From Acidobacteriota bacterium (lineage in GTDB: Bacteria; Acidobacteriota; Terriglobia; Bryobacterales; Bryobacteraceae): DNA of 40,849 nucleotides. The notes below the pieces were generated by a model. It saw nothing but the letters and a program-made list of their open reading frames with translations, did not search any database and was not told where the DNA came from. Made by a program: the position numbers and the translations under genes. The DNA is taken from contig SYLY01000272.1 in NCBI GenBank assembly GCA_005808475.1, forward strand, positions 1 through 40,849, given 5' to 3'. Below are positions 1 through 8,142 of the stretch, one piece after another (position 1 is the first letter of the stretch; each line of letters opens with the position of its first letter).

Positions 1-1
1 A

Positions 2-193
2 CAAGCGGGCGACGAGCTGATCGATACGTGGTCGTACGCCGACTACCTCGATCTGCGCGGCGCCGCGAGCGGCATGGCGATCACCGGCTGGAGCGACGCT
101 GACGGGATCTTTCGACCTGCGGCAGAGAGCGCCGCCGTACCGTTGCCTGCGATGTACGTGTCGAGCAATTATTTTTCGACCATCGGGGTCACG
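2..193 (+). pseudogene. ADOP-type ABC transporter permease, internal fragment
   Basis: The plus-strand frame is open from the window edge and reads SYADYLDLRG, then a TGW segment, then AMYVSSNYFSTIGVT. This is the pattern of the MacB-like periplasmic domain in acidobacterial duplicated orphan permeases (ADOPs): SYPDYxDLR near the start and VSxNYFxxxGVxP further on. Family knowledge: these are large inner-membrane FtsX/MacB-fold proteins without a linked ATPase. Similarity stops at about position 193. The same frame then runs antisense through the start of exbD, so the permease is cut here. Whether the rest lies upstream cannot be seen. The cut may be a real rearrangement or an assembly chimera. 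Confidence 0.6.
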
Positions 194-234
194 TTGATGT
201 CGGCTACCAGGTCGGGCGCTTTTTGTTTCGCCAT
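169..234 (-). pseudogene. exbD: ExbD/TolR biopolymer transport protein, 5' remnant
   Basis: A strong Shine-Dalgarno (GAGGAGG, about positions 245-253 read on the minus strand) precedes an ATG whose product begins MAKQKAP and contains DINVTPMV. That is the conserved ExbD/TolR N-terminal motif just before its single membrane helix. Two codons later the frame hits TAA, so only 21 residues remain and the helix and periplasmic domain are missing. It is the last gene of the tonB-exbB run, the usual place for exbD. The break coincides with the join to the ADOP permease fragment. ExbD carries the proton-relay aspartate of the ExbB/ExbD motor, so this copy cannot function as read. Confidence 0.7.
176..193. 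repeat. 18-bp microhomology at the permease/exbD junction
   Basis: The bases at 176-193 read STIGVT in the ADOP frame on plus, and the reverse complement reads VTPMV in the exbD frame on minus. Both are what each family expects at that point, so this stretch fits both parents. Outside it, each side matches only one of the two. Confidence 0.5.
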
Positions 235-341
235 TTGCTTTTCCTCCTCGATTCTCCAGCGCGTCCGCCAGGGCCGCGAGGCGTTTCCGCCCCGCGGCGC
301 CGCGGTTCACAATCGACTCGCCGCGCGGGAAAACGCGGGGC

Positions 342-1079
342 TTATTTGCCCGCGCCTACCTTGCTCGAACGCTTGATGAAATAGTCGACCAGTTCCGAAG
401 CGGAATTGCCCATCTCGACGTCGAACGCCTCCAGCCTGGCGCTGAAGTAGTTGAACATCCAGACGGCCGGGATCGCGACGAACAAGCCGATGGCGGTGGT
501 GACCAGCGCTTCCGAAATACCACCGGCAACCGCGCCGAGGCCGGTCGACTTTTCGGTCGAGATGCCCTTGAACGCGTTGATGATGCCGACGACGGTTCCG
601 AACAGTCCGACGAAGGGAGCCGACGAACCGATGGTGGCCAGCGTGCCGACGCCGCGCTTCAGTTCCGCGTGTACGATGGCTTCCGAGCGCTCGAGCGCGC
701 GGCGGCTGGCTTCGATCGTTTCGCCCGAAATCTCGGAGCTGACCTGGTGGGCCTTGAATTCCTGCAGACCGGCGACGACGACCTTGGCGAGATGGCTCTT
801 CTTGTAGCGGTCGGCGATCTTGATGGCTTCGTCGAGCTTGCCTTCGCGCAGCGCGCCGGCCACCTGGGGCGCGAACAGCCGGGACTGGGCGCGGGCGCCG
901 TTGTAGGCGATGAGGCGGTCGATCATTACGCCGATCGAGTACGCCGACATGACGAACATCACGATAACGACTGCCCGTGCGAGCCAGCCCATCTGGCTCC
1001 ACATCGAGAGTAGATCGAACGAGACAGCGGCGCCTTCCTGAAGCAACAGGAAAGCGAAAAGTTGCATATTTACGAGCAT
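342..1079 (-). CDS. exbB: ExbB/TolQ/MotA-family proton channel protein
   Basis: This 245-residue protein of the ExbB/TolQ family is the channel subunit that uses the proton gradient to power TonB at the inner membrane. Three hydrophobic segments are visible: about residues 31-52 (ARAVVIVMFVMSAYSIGVMI), 145-172, and 190-212. The second contains the family signature GTLATIGSSAPFVGLFGTV followed by GIINAF. The charged cytoplasmic stretch lies between helices 1 and 2, as in ExbB. A GGAG ribosome site lies about 9 nt before the ATG at 1079; a second in-frame ATG four codons on is possible. It lies 75 nt after tonB and about 107 nt before the exbD remnant, consistent with one transcript. Confidence 0.93.
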   Translation of the reverse strand: MLVNMQLFAFLLLQEGAAVSFDLLSMWSQMGWLARAVVIVMFVMSAYSIGVMIDRLIAYNGARAQSRLFAPQVAGALREGKLDEAIKIADRYKKSHLAKVVVAGLQEFKAHQVSSEISGETIEASRRALERSEAIVHAELKRGVGTLATIGSSAPFVGLFGTVVGIINAFKGISTEKSTGLGAVAGGISEALVTTAIGLFVAIPAVWMFNYFSARLEAFDVEMGNSASELVDYFIKRSSKVGAGK

Positions 1080-1154
1080 GATGGAGTCTCCTGCGAGTTG
1101 ATTGTGAATTTGAGTCTAGCCGATTGACCGGCGGATGCCCGAACCGCTGGGCTC

Positions 1155-1922
1155 CTACTGGGTCAGTGTGAAATTGACGTCGATCTGAGTGACGACTTCC
1201 ACCGGTTCGCCGTTCAGAAGCGTGGGTTCGTACAACCACTGCTTCACGGCGTCGGTGGCCGACTGCACCAGCAGCGGGTGGCCGGTGATCAGTTGGAGGT
1301 TCTGAATGGATCCGTCCTTGGCGATGATCGCGGTGAACTTGACCACGCCTTGGATTCGCGCCTGACGGGCCAGCGGCGGGTAAGCCGGCTTGGGCTGGCG
1401 GCGCAACTTCGCCGATTGCACGTTACCACCCACGCGGATGCGGCTGGGAGTCACGGGCTTGGGCTTCTCTTCCACCTTTGGAGGCGGCGGAGGAGGAGCC
1501 GCCTGCGGCACCGAACCGATGATGCCGCCGATCACGCCGCCCATGGAGCCGCCGGGCACGCCGCCCGGGACGCCGCCGACGACGCCCGCCGCCTGGGTAA
1601 CGGGCGGGGGCAGTTCGTCTTCCTTGATGACCGCGATTTCCTTGGGCACCTGTTTGGGCGCCATTAGTTTGTTGGCGTCGAACTGCCGCGGAATCACCTT
1701 GACCACCTTCGGCGGCGCCGGAGGCGGCGGCGGGGGCGGAGGAGGCGGCGGCGGGGGCGGCACCAGGAAGCTGGACAACTGCACGCCCGGCAGCGTTTCG
1801 AAGAAGATCATCGGGATGACGACCGCGACGAGGACCAGTCCGACCTGGACCAGCGTCGAGACCAGGATCGACGATGCTTTGGTCGTCTTACCTTGCACTT
1901 CAATCAAGCTTTGCTCGAACAT
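1155..1922 (-). CDS. tonB: energy transducer TonB
   Basis: A 255-residue TonB protein that couples the inner-membrane ExbB/ExbD motor to outer-membrane receptors. It has a short cytoplasmic N-terminus, one membrane helix at about residues 20-42, and then an unbroken run of 14 prolines beginning near residue 56. A proline/glycine-rich linker follows. The C-terminal TonB domain is at about 175-255, recognisable from YPPLARQARIQGVVKF, a DGSI turn and VKQWLYEPTLLNG. The start has a purine-rich GGAAGGAAG upstream. It lies 56 nt downstream of secF and before exbB. The two TonB-dependent receptors in this window are plausible partners, but specificity cannot be read from sequence. Confidence 0.95.
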   Translation of the reverse strand: MFEQSLIEVQGKTTKASSILVSTLVQVGLVLVAVVIPMIFFETLPGVQLSSFLVPPPPPPPPPPPPPPAPPKVVKVIPRQFDANKLMAPKQVPKEIAVIKEDELPPPVTQAAGVVGGVPGGVPGGSMGGVIGGIIGSVPQAAPPPPPPKVEEKPKPVTPSRIRVGGNVQSAKLRRQPKPAYPPLARQARIQGVVKFTAIIAKDGSIQNLQLITGHPLLVQSATDAVKQWLYEPTLLNGEPVEVVTQIDVNFTLTQ

Positions 1923-1978
1923 TTTCTCTCTCTTCCTTCCCGCCGGGGCTGCCCCTGGCGATCAGTTTCTGAAATCCA

Positions 1979-3229
1979 TCACTTGACCGCCCGGACGCCC
2001 TTCTTCGGCGCCGCCTTGACGGCCAGCTTCGCCGGCTCCTTCACCGCTTCCCTGACGGGACCGGCCGGAGCCGCTACCGCCGCCGATTTCCTGCTCTCCA
2101 GCATATTCTGCCAGAAAATCAGGATCGGACTGGCGATAAAAATCGACGAATAAGTACCAACGATGATTCCCACTACCAGCGCGAACGAAAATCCGTTCAG
2201 CACCTGGCCCCCGAACAACCAAAGGGCCAGTACCGTCAGGAACGTCAGACCCGAAGTCATCAACGTCCGGCTCAAGGTCTGGTTGATGCTTGCGTTCACC
2301 AGCGCCGCGAACGGCTCCTTCTTCTGAGCGTGCAGATTCTCGCGGATTCTATCGAACACCACGATCGTGTCGTTCATTGAATAGCCGACCAGCGTCAGCA
2401 GCGCCGCCACCACGGGCAGCGACAACTCCTTGTCGAAGATCGAGAACAGTCCGATCGTGATCAGCGTATCGTGAAAAACCGCGATCACCGCCGCGATGCC
2501 GTAAACCCATTCGAAACGGAAGCCGATATACACGAGCATGCCCGCCAGCGCCAGCAACGTCACCTGGATCGCCTGCCAACGCAGCTCCTGGCCGATCTTG
2601 GGACCCACCAGTTCGAAGCTGCGTACCAGGTACGGCGCAAGGGAAAGCTCCTGCTTCATCACGTCGATCACCGGCTGCGTCATGCCGGGCACGTTCTTCA
2701 AATCGTCGAAGTTCGGGATGAGGCCCGAACGCGGCGGCGTGTCCCGGTAGTCGAGCGCCGCCTTGGCCAGCGTCCGGAGACCGTCGGTTGCGATACCCGC
2801 GTTGGCTTTCTGCAATGGATCCTGGAGCTTCTCCACCAGACCGTCCAATCCGAGGGAATGGAAGTCCGGCTTGGCGCCAGGAGTGCCGAACGTCTGGGTC
2901 AACGTGTCGAGCATGACCTGCCGGGCCTTCTCCAATTCACCCTCCGACCGTAGTTCGGTGCCGATCATCACTTCGGTGGTCCCGGTGATGGGTTGGACCG
3001 AGACCTCGCCGGGAATCTTCCGAGCCAAGGCTTTTCGGATGCCGTCTTCGTCCTGCTTCACCGCGAAGCGAACGTACGTCATCGTGCCGCCGGCGAAGTC
3101 GATGCCATAGCGCGGCCCGCCTTTCATCGCCAAACTGGCGAAACCCGCGAGGAGCAGCAAGATCGACACCGCGATGAACGGGGTCTTCTTGCCGAGAAAA
3201 TCGAAATTCGTATTCTTGAAAATTTCCAT
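1979..3229 (-). CDS. secF: protein translocase subunit SecF
   Basis: SecF of the SecDF accessory complex, which uses the proton gradient to help exported proteins leave the SecYEG channel on the periplasmic side. The first membrane helix is at about residues 17-35, followed by GIDFAGGT, the SecF counterpart of the SecD GLDLKGG motif. Five more helices follow, with the RND-type segment YSMNDTIVVFDRIREN. At 416 residues it is longer than E. coli SecF (323). The extra length is mainly in the first periplasmic domain (about residues 125-195) and in a lysine/alanine-rich C-terminal tail after residue 385. It follows secD by 90 nt. Confidence 0.96.
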   Translation of the reverse strand: MEIFKNTNFDFLGKKTPFIAVSILLLLAGFASLAMKGGPRYGIDFAGGTMTYVRFAVKQDEDGIRKALARKIPGEVSVQPITGTTEVMIGTELRSEGELEKARQVMLDTLTQTFGTPGAKPDFHSLGLDGLVEKLQDPLQKANAGIATDGLRTLAKAALDYRDTPPRSGLIPNFDDLKNVPGMTQPVIDVMKQELSLAPYLVRSFELVGPKIGQELRWQAIQVTLLALAGMLVYIGFRFEWVYGIAAVIAVFHDTLITIGLFSIFDKELSLPVVAALLTLVGYSMNDTIVVFDRIRENLHAQKKEPFAALVNASINQTLSRTLMTSGLTFLTVLALWLFGGQVLNGFSFALVVGIIVGTYSSIFIASPILIFWQNMLESRKSAAVAAPAGPVREAVKEPAKLAVKAAPKKGVRAVK

Positions 3230-3319
3230 GCCGCAAACCGGGCCGGTTCATGATCTCTCAGACACCAGGCTCGTCCAACTTGTTCCCACGCCGATCTGAA
3301 AACGGTATCACAAAACCGG

Positions 3320-4939
3320 TCAGATGCTCAAACTTTCCATGCGCGGATTCCGTTCGATGGACCAGTCGAACAGGACCCGCGAAACCCATACCGCCGTGAA
3401 CAGATTCGCGACCAGTCCGATCACCAGGGTCACCGCGAACCCTTTCACCGGGCCGGACCCGAAGATGAAGAGGAACGCGCAACTGACCACGGTGGTCACG
3501 TGGGTGTCGATAATGGTCAGAAACGCGCGCCCGAAACCCGCGTCGATCGCCGCGGCGATGCCCTTGCCTCCCCGCAACTCCTCGCGAATGAGCTCGAAGA
3601 TCAGCACATTGGAATCCACCGCCATGCCGATCGTGAGGATGACTCCCGCGATGCCGGGCAGCGTCAACACGGCGTCGAAGTAGACTACGGCCGCGATCAG
3701 GATCAGCGCGTTCAGCAGCAGCGCCGCCGTCGCGTTGACGCCCGCGCCCTTGTAGTAAAGCAACATCACCAACACCACCGCGATAAGGCCCGCCGCGCCG
3801 GCCTGGAAGCCCTGCCGGATGGAGTCCGCGCCCAACGACGGACCGACGGTGGTCTCCTGCAAGTACTTCAAACCCGCCGGAAGCGATCCCGACTTGAGGA
3901 CCAGCGACAAATCGGCGGCCTCCGCCTCGGTGCCCGCGCCCGTGATGCGGCCGCTGTCGTCAATGCGGCTCTGAATCGTCGGGGCCGTGCGAACCTGCCC
4001 GTCCAGAATGATCGCCATCCGGTTGCCTACGTTCGACTCGGTGTACTGGCCGAACCGCCGCGCCGCCTCTTGCGAGAGAGTGAAATCGGTCTCCCACTTG
4101 CCGAACTCGTCGCGGCTGGGACGCGCGTTGCGCAGGTCGCGGCCGGTAACCACCGGGATTCGCGACACCACGTAGTAGGAACCCGACGCTTCCCCGCCCC
4201 GGCCGGACGCCGGGACCAGACGCGAGTTCAACGGCAGCATGCCGCCGCCCGATTGCATGGCGGCTTCGCGGCTCGCATGTGGTCCGCTCTTCACTTCGGC
4301 CAATTCGAGCACGGCGGCGGTGGAGAGCAGTTGCTTGACGCGGGCCGGATCGTCCACTCCCGGCATCTGCACCATCACTTCGCTGTCGGCTTCGGCGCGC
4401 CCGCGCTGTTGCACGGTGGATTCGGCCAGACCCAGACCGTTGATGCGCTTCTCGATGGTGTCGATGGCGCGCTGAACGGTGTCCTTGCGGAGCTGGATCG
4501 CCTCGGTGGTCTTCACATTCAACCGGTAGTCGGTCGCGTTGACGCCGGAGAGAGTCCACTGGGTGGCGTTGTCGGTGACTGCCTGTCGAAACGGACCGGT
4601 CTTGTCGATCGGCACGCCTTTGATGTAGATCTCGATTTTCTCCGCGTCGGCCAGCGTCCGCGGATCGTTGGTTTCCATCGAGCCGTAGGCGACGCCCGCC
4701 TTGGTCAGCGCCGGCTTCAGCCTCTCGATGGTGGCGTTGGCTTCCGCCTTGAAGGCATCCTGCACCTGGATCTGGCAGATCAGATGGGAACCGCCCTTGA
4801 GGTCGAGACCGAGCTTGATGTTGTTGCGAAGGTTCGCCATCAATTCGTCTTTCGACTTGGGAAGGCCCGCGATCAGATAAACGCAGCCGAGGATCACCGC
4901 CAGGATGATCAGGGCCTTGTAGCGAAGGTTCTTGCTCAT
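3320..4939 (-). CDS. secD: protein translocase subunit SecD
   Basis: A 539-residue SecD, partner of SecF in the inner membrane. The N-terminal helix at about residues 7-24 is followed by GLDLKGGSHLICQ. A large periplasmic P1 region contains EKRINGLGLAE and VMVQMPGVDDPARVKQLL. Five further helices follow near the C-terminus with the hallmark GMAVDSNVLIFELIREE. Its ATG is only 7 nt after the yajC stop, so the two are translationally close. Length and motif order fit the family. A 501-residue open frame on the opposite strand is a shadow caused by high GC. Confidence 0.97.
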   Translation of the reverse strand: MSKNLRYKALIILAVILGCVYLIAGLPKSKDELMANLRNNIKLGLDLKGGSHLICQIQVQDAFKAEANATIERLKPALTKAGVAYGSMETNDPRTLADAEKIEIYIKGVPIDKTGPFRQAVTDNATQWTLSGVNATDYRLNVKTTEAIQLRKDTVQRAIDTIEKRINGLGLAESTVQQRGRAEADSEVMVQMPGVDDPARVKQLLSTAAVLELAEVKSGPHASREAAMQSGGGMLPLNSRLVPASGRGGEASGSYYVVSRIPVVTGRDLRNARPSRDEFGKWETDFTLSQEAARRFGQYTESNVGNRMAIILDGQVRTAPTIQSRIDDSGRITGAGTEAEAADLSLVLKSGSLPAGLKYLQETTVGPSLGADSIRQGFQAGAAGLIAVVLVMLLYYKGAGVNATAALLLNALILIAAVVYFDAVLTLPGIAGVILTIGMAVDSNVLIFELIREELRGGKGIAAAIDAGFGRAFLTIIDTHVTTVVSCAFLFIFGSGPVKGFAVTLVIGLVANLFTAVWVSRVLFDWSIERNPRMESLSI

Positions 4940-4946
4940 TGCCGTT

Positions 4947-5258
4947 CTACTTGTTTTCTTCCGTCGCGACGCCCGCGATCGCGGACCGCGCGAATTGCAA
5001 TTTGACGTTGTCGGGCTTCACCCGGAGGACAACCGTCTCCGGCGCCATCGAGATGATCGACCCCACAATGCCGCCCGTGGTGGTGACGATGTCGCCGCTC
5101 TTCAAATGCTCCAGCATTTCCTTTTGCTTCTTTCGTTGGCGCTGCATCGGCAGCACCAGCAGAAAGTACATGATCCCGAACATCGCCACGAGAGGAAGTA
5201 CGCTCAGGATCGGATTCGCGGGTTGCGAGGAAGCTTGCAGGATGAAGGCGGGTATCAA
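4947..5258 (-). CDS. yajC: preprotein translocase subunit YajC
   Basis: A small (103-residue) single-helix inner-membrane protein that associates with SecDF. The hydrophobic segment ILSVLPLVAMFGIMYFLLVL (about residues 18-37) is followed by PMQRQRKKQKEMLEHLKSGD and then the family motif IVTTTGGIVGSI. The YajC consensus is RPQ(R/K)KRxKExxxMxxxLKxGDxVxTxGGixGxI. It lies between tgt (51 nt upstream) and secD, the classic tgt-yajC-secD-secF order. Confidence 0.95.
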   Translation of the reverse strand: MIPAFILQASSQPANPILSVLPLVAMFGIMYFLLVLPMQRQRKKQKEMLEHLKSGDIVTTTGGIVGSIISMAPETVVLRVKPDNVKLQFARSAIAGVATEENK

Positions 5259-5309
5259 TCGGGCCTCTGGCGGAGCGATGCCCGCGGGGGGAAGAATGCG
5301 TCACACACG

Positions 5310-6440
5310 TTACGATTCTTCCACCGGCTGGGAACGCGCCGCCGCTAAAAACTCGGGGAATGTCCCAAGCAAAATAGCCTGACGCATTTGGCGCATGATG
5401 TCAAGGTACCGGCGAAGGTTGTGGATGGTGGCGAGGGTGCAATAGAGCATTTCGCCGGCCTGGAACAAATGGCGAAGATAGGCTCTGCTGTAGTTCCGGC
5501 AGGTGCTGCACGAGCACGATTCGTCCACCGGCCCGGTGTCTTCCTTGAAGCGCGCGTGCTTGACGATCAGCTTGCCCGTGGAAGTGAAAAGGCAGCCATT
5601 GCGGGCGTTTCGCGAGGGCATCACGCAGTCCATCATGTCGACCCCGCGGGCTACGTACTCGGGCAATTCCTCCGGAGCGCCGACCCCCATCACGTATCGC
5701 GGGCGGTCCGCCGGAAGTACCGGTACGGAAGCCTCCGTCATTTCGAGGCTCACCGGCCGCGGCTCGCCAACCGACAGGCCTCCGACGGCGTAGCCCTCGG
5801 CGCCGAGTTCGGCCAGTCTCGCCGCGCATTCGGCCCGCAGGTCGGTGAACATCGAGCCTTGCACGATGGGGAACAGCGCCTGCCGCCCGTTCGACCGCGG
5901 AGTCCAGTGAGCGAATGCCTGCCTCGCCCAGCGAATGGTGCGCTCCATCGAATGGCGCGCGGCCTGGTGGCTGGCCGGATACGCGAGACACTCGTCGAGC
6001 ACCATCATGATGTCGCTGCCAAGCGCCGTTTGCACGTCCACGGTGGACTCCGGCGTGAACAGGTGCGGATCGCCGTTCAGGTGCGAGCGAAACAGCACGC
6101 CGCGATCGTCGATGCGGGTGAGCTTGCTCAGACTGAACGCCTGGAATCCGCCGGAATCGGTGAGGATCGCGCGATCCCAATGCATGAAGCGGTGCAACCC
6201 GCCCATGCGGGCGATCGCCTCATGGCCGGGGCGCAAAAAAAGATGATAAGTGTTTCCGAGAATGATTCGGGCGTCGACGTCTTCCTCGAGTTGCCGCTGA
6301 GTGAGACCCTTGACCGAGCCTTGCGTGCCTACCGGCATGAACACCGGTGTTTCCACCGCGCCGTGCGGCGTGTGCAACAGACCGGCGCGGGCGCCGGTGA
6401 CCGGGCACGTGGCTTGGATTTCGAATCGGAGGGCGGGCAC
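5310..6440 (-). CDS. tgt: queuine/archaeosine tRNA-guanine transglycosylase
   Basis: Bacterial TGT exchanges guanine-34 in GUN-anticodon tRNAs for preQ1, a step of queuosine synthesis. In this 376-residue protein the DSGGFQ motif carries Asp95, the conserved substrate-binding/general base position. DCVMPSRNARNG contains the nucleophilic Asp region. CSCSTC followed about 26 residues later by an IHN histidine is the zinc site. I chose the GTG at 6440 because AAGGAG sits about 10 nt upstream and a TACAAT box lies just before that. It appears to be the first gene of the tgt-yajC-secDF-tonB-exbB run. preQ1 synthesis genes are not in the window. Confidence 0.96.
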   Translation of the reverse strand: MPALRFEIQATCPVTGARAGLLHTPHGAVETPVFMPVGTQGSVKGLTQRQLEEDVDARIILGNTYHLFLRPGHEAIARMGGLHRFMHWDRAILTDSGGFQAFSLSKLTRIDDRGVLFRSHLNGDPHLFTPESTVDVQTALGSDIMMVLDECLAYPASHQAARHSMERTIRWARQAFAHWTPRSNGRQALFPIVQGSMFTDLRAECAARLAELGAEGYAVGGLSVGEPRPVSLEMTEASVPVLPADRPRYVMGVGAPEELPEYVARGVDMMDCVMPSRNARNGCLFTSTGKLIVKHARFKEDTGPVDESCSCSTCRNYSRAYLRHLFQAGEMLYCTLATIHNLRRYLDIMRQMRQAILLGTFPEFLAAARSQPVEES

Positions 6441-6457
6441 GAGGAGGGAACTCCTTC

Positions 6458-6463
6458 ATTGTA
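6458..6463 (-). promoter_or_regulatory. putative -10 box of the tgt-yajC-secDF operon
   Basis: TACAAT on the minus strand lies almost directly against the AAGGAG ribosome site of tgt (TACAATGAAGGAG). No clear -35 is seen at the expected distance. The leader would be very short, a layout that recurs before other genes in this window. Confidence 0.4.
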
Positions 6464-6511
6464 GGCGGGCCGCGAAAAATCCCGGAACTCGGCGGTGGTC
6501 TCGAGCGTCGG

Positions 6512-7348
6512 ATGGACAGAATGAAGTCCCTCGCCATTCTTCCGATCATGGCTGGAATCCTCTCCGCCGAAACGCCGCCCGGGATCCGCGCGATGGTGAA
6601 GCAGTCGCTGCACGGGATCAACCGCGAAGACAACCGCAAGGGCGATTTCCTATACCGCGTGTTCAGCGAAAAGCGGGAGTTCGACGCGGCTGGCAAGGAG
6701 ACGTCCAAGGAATCGAAGGTCGTGGTCCGCGAAATGCGCGACGGTTTCGCGATCGGCCGCGTGGTGGAGAGGAACGGTAAGCCAATCGACGAGGCGGAGA
6801 AGGCCCGGCAGGAAGCCAGCCTCCAACGTTCGATCGCGGAGGCCAAGGCGGCGAAAGCCAAACCGCCCGCTCCCAAGCCGGCCCGGAGAAAGCAGAGCAA
6901 TGAAGAGGCCTGGATCCAGGAGTTCCCCGAGGCGCTCGACTACAAACAGGCAGGTGAGGAGGCAATTCGCGGACGTCCCGCCACGATCCTCGAGTTCGAG
7001 CCCCGGCCCGGCTACAAGCCGTCGAACATGCGCGCCCGCATCTTCGAAAAGATGCGCGGGAAGCTGTGGATCGACAAGGAGGAATCGGAGTTGGTGAAGG
7101 TGGAGGCGGAGATGTTCGACACCGTCAGCATGGGATTCGGACTTTTCGCCAAGATCGCGAAGGGAACGCAATTCGGACTTGAAAGGCGAAAGGTGGCCGA
7201 GGGCGCATGGCTCGAGGAGACGACGCGATTCCGGTTCGACGCGCGGTTTCTCGTGAAGACGCTGCGGATGGAGCAGATCGAGCGGTACTCGGATTACCAG
7301 TTGCGGCCGGACCGCCAGAAGCCCGTCACGGCGCGCGGGGCGCGGTAG
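6512..7348 (+). CDS. secreted hypothetical protein, possible LolA-like fold
   Basis: Not assigned to a named family. The 278-residue product has a short N-terminal signal-peptide-like segment (MKSLAILPIMAGILSAETPP), so export is likely. An alanine/lysine/proline-rich linker (AKAAKAKPPAPKPARRK) lies at about residues 110-130. The second half contains GKLWIDKEESELVKVEAEMF and RFRFDARFL, resembling the strand pattern of outer-membrane lipoprotein-sorting (LolA/LppX) folds common in Acidobacteria. There is no lipobox cysteine. The start may be the ATG at 6512 or the one at 6521; neither has a good ribosome site. It is divergent from tgt with a 71-nt gap. Confidence 0.6.
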   Translation: MDRMKSLAILPIMAGILSAETPPGIRAMVKQSLHGINREDNRKGDFLYRVFSEKREFDAAGKETSKESKVVVREMRDGFAIGRVVERNGKPIDEAEKARQEASLQRSIAEAKAAKAKPPAPKPARRKQSNEEAWIQEFPEALDYKQAGEEAIRGRPATILEFEPRPGYKPSNMRARIFEKMRGKLWIDKEESELVKVEAEMFDTVSMGFGLFAKIAKGTQFGLERRKVAEGAWLEETTRFRFDARFLVKTLRMEQIERYSDYQLRPDRQKPVTARGAR

Positions 7349-7375
7349 CATCTGGCTCCCCGCAGCTGTGCCTTC

Positions 7376-7432
7376 GTGGCCGCCATCGACGGCGCGATGC
7401 GGCGCCATGCGCGACTCATGCTACCTGCGCCA
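7376..7432 (+). repeat. dispersed repeat, truncated copy 1
   Basis: This stretch carries the conserved core CGCGACTCATGCTAC and, before it, a CATCGAC-GGCGC-rich arm. It matches the copy at 11053-11134, and inverted the copy at 19079-19159, but lacks roughly 25 bases in the middle. It directly precedes the SelA-like 3' fragment, exactly as in the source locus. Confidence 0.5.
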
Positions 7433-7798
7433 CCGGCCGCCTCCAACAGCTAGCTCGCCGACTTCAAGACCTCGCGGATCCGCTTGGCCACGATCTCGGC
7501 CTCATTCGGCTGCAAGCATCCACACGGCGACGATCACCCGGTCCGCCGGGCTGGGCGTGACTTCGATGGCGGGAGTCCCCTCGCGCGGAGCCTTCACCAC
7601 GTCCTTGGGCTTGATCTTGATCTTCGCCTCGTGCCACGTGATGTGGATGTGCGGCACGCGGTTGGAAATTTGCGGCGCCTTCACCTCGGTATTGACGCCC
7701 TTGACGGAACTCACCGAGTCGATGATCTGTTTGCAGCGCCGCTCCCACTCCTTCCACTCGGCCTTTTCGTCGCGCTTGACGAAGGCCTCGACATCCAC
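7410..7798 (-). pseudogene. decayed extra copy of the 3' end of the SelA-like gene
   Basis: The interval aligns end to end with 11111-11497, which holds the last ~115 codons of the intact SelA-like gene plus about 40 bp downstream. I count roughly two dozen mismatches by eye, so about 94% identity. The copy starts at the codons for VDVEAFVKRDEKAEW and has an extra A near 7514 that breaks the frame before the C-terminus. The PLP lysine region is absent, so it cannot be an enzyme. No start codon or promoter belongs to it. It is a segmental duplication that includes intergenic sequence. Confidence 0.85.
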
Positions 7799-8142
7799 GA
7801 CAGGGAAGTAGGAGCGCGCCCGACGCCCTGGGAATCGCGAGGTTGGGCGATTCGCTCTGCACTGCGCCGTCAGGGTGGATGTTCCGGGTCTTCTCTGCTC
7901 TGGGTCCAGGAACGGAGATTGTAACGAAAGGACAATGAAGGCTGGGCGGACGCTCTGGTCAACAGCAAGATTGCGCCGGAGTGTTCGCGGCAGAGGTCTC
8001 CCGAGCAACCCCGGATGGTCAACTGACGCGAGGCGGTCGTACCGGAATCCCGGCGCCGTCGATGTCGAGCCGAGCCCAACGTACTAGGGGTGACGCGGCG
8101 ACACTTGGGTGGTTTGGCCACACAGTTGCTTTCTGTTTGAAT
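7799..8142. other. gap with no recognised gene
   Basis: These 344 bases lie between the pseudogene copy and the next start codon. Short open frames exist on both strands, but none has a ribosome site, family resemblance or signal peptide. I see no strong hairpin or repeat. Confidence 0.5.

Noticed and set aside
307-1239. 310-residue minus frame overlapping exbB
   Set aside because: Out of frame with the ExbB motifs and very Arg-rich; a shadow.
1720-1770. GGC/GGA repeat tract as a possible structural or phase-variation element
   Set aside because: It is simply the polyproline run of TonB. The codons are mixed rather than a pure repeat, so slippage is not especially likely.
3500-5005. 501-residue open frame on plus opposite secD
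   Set aside because: It lies wholly antisense to secD/yajC, has no ribosome site and reads as low-complexity Arg/His/Gln-rich sequence typical of high-GC shadows.
7981-8142. 54-codon N-terminal extension of the TIGR03437 protein
   Set aside because: The signal peptide begins at ATG 8143; the upstream codons have no ribosome site and would bury it.
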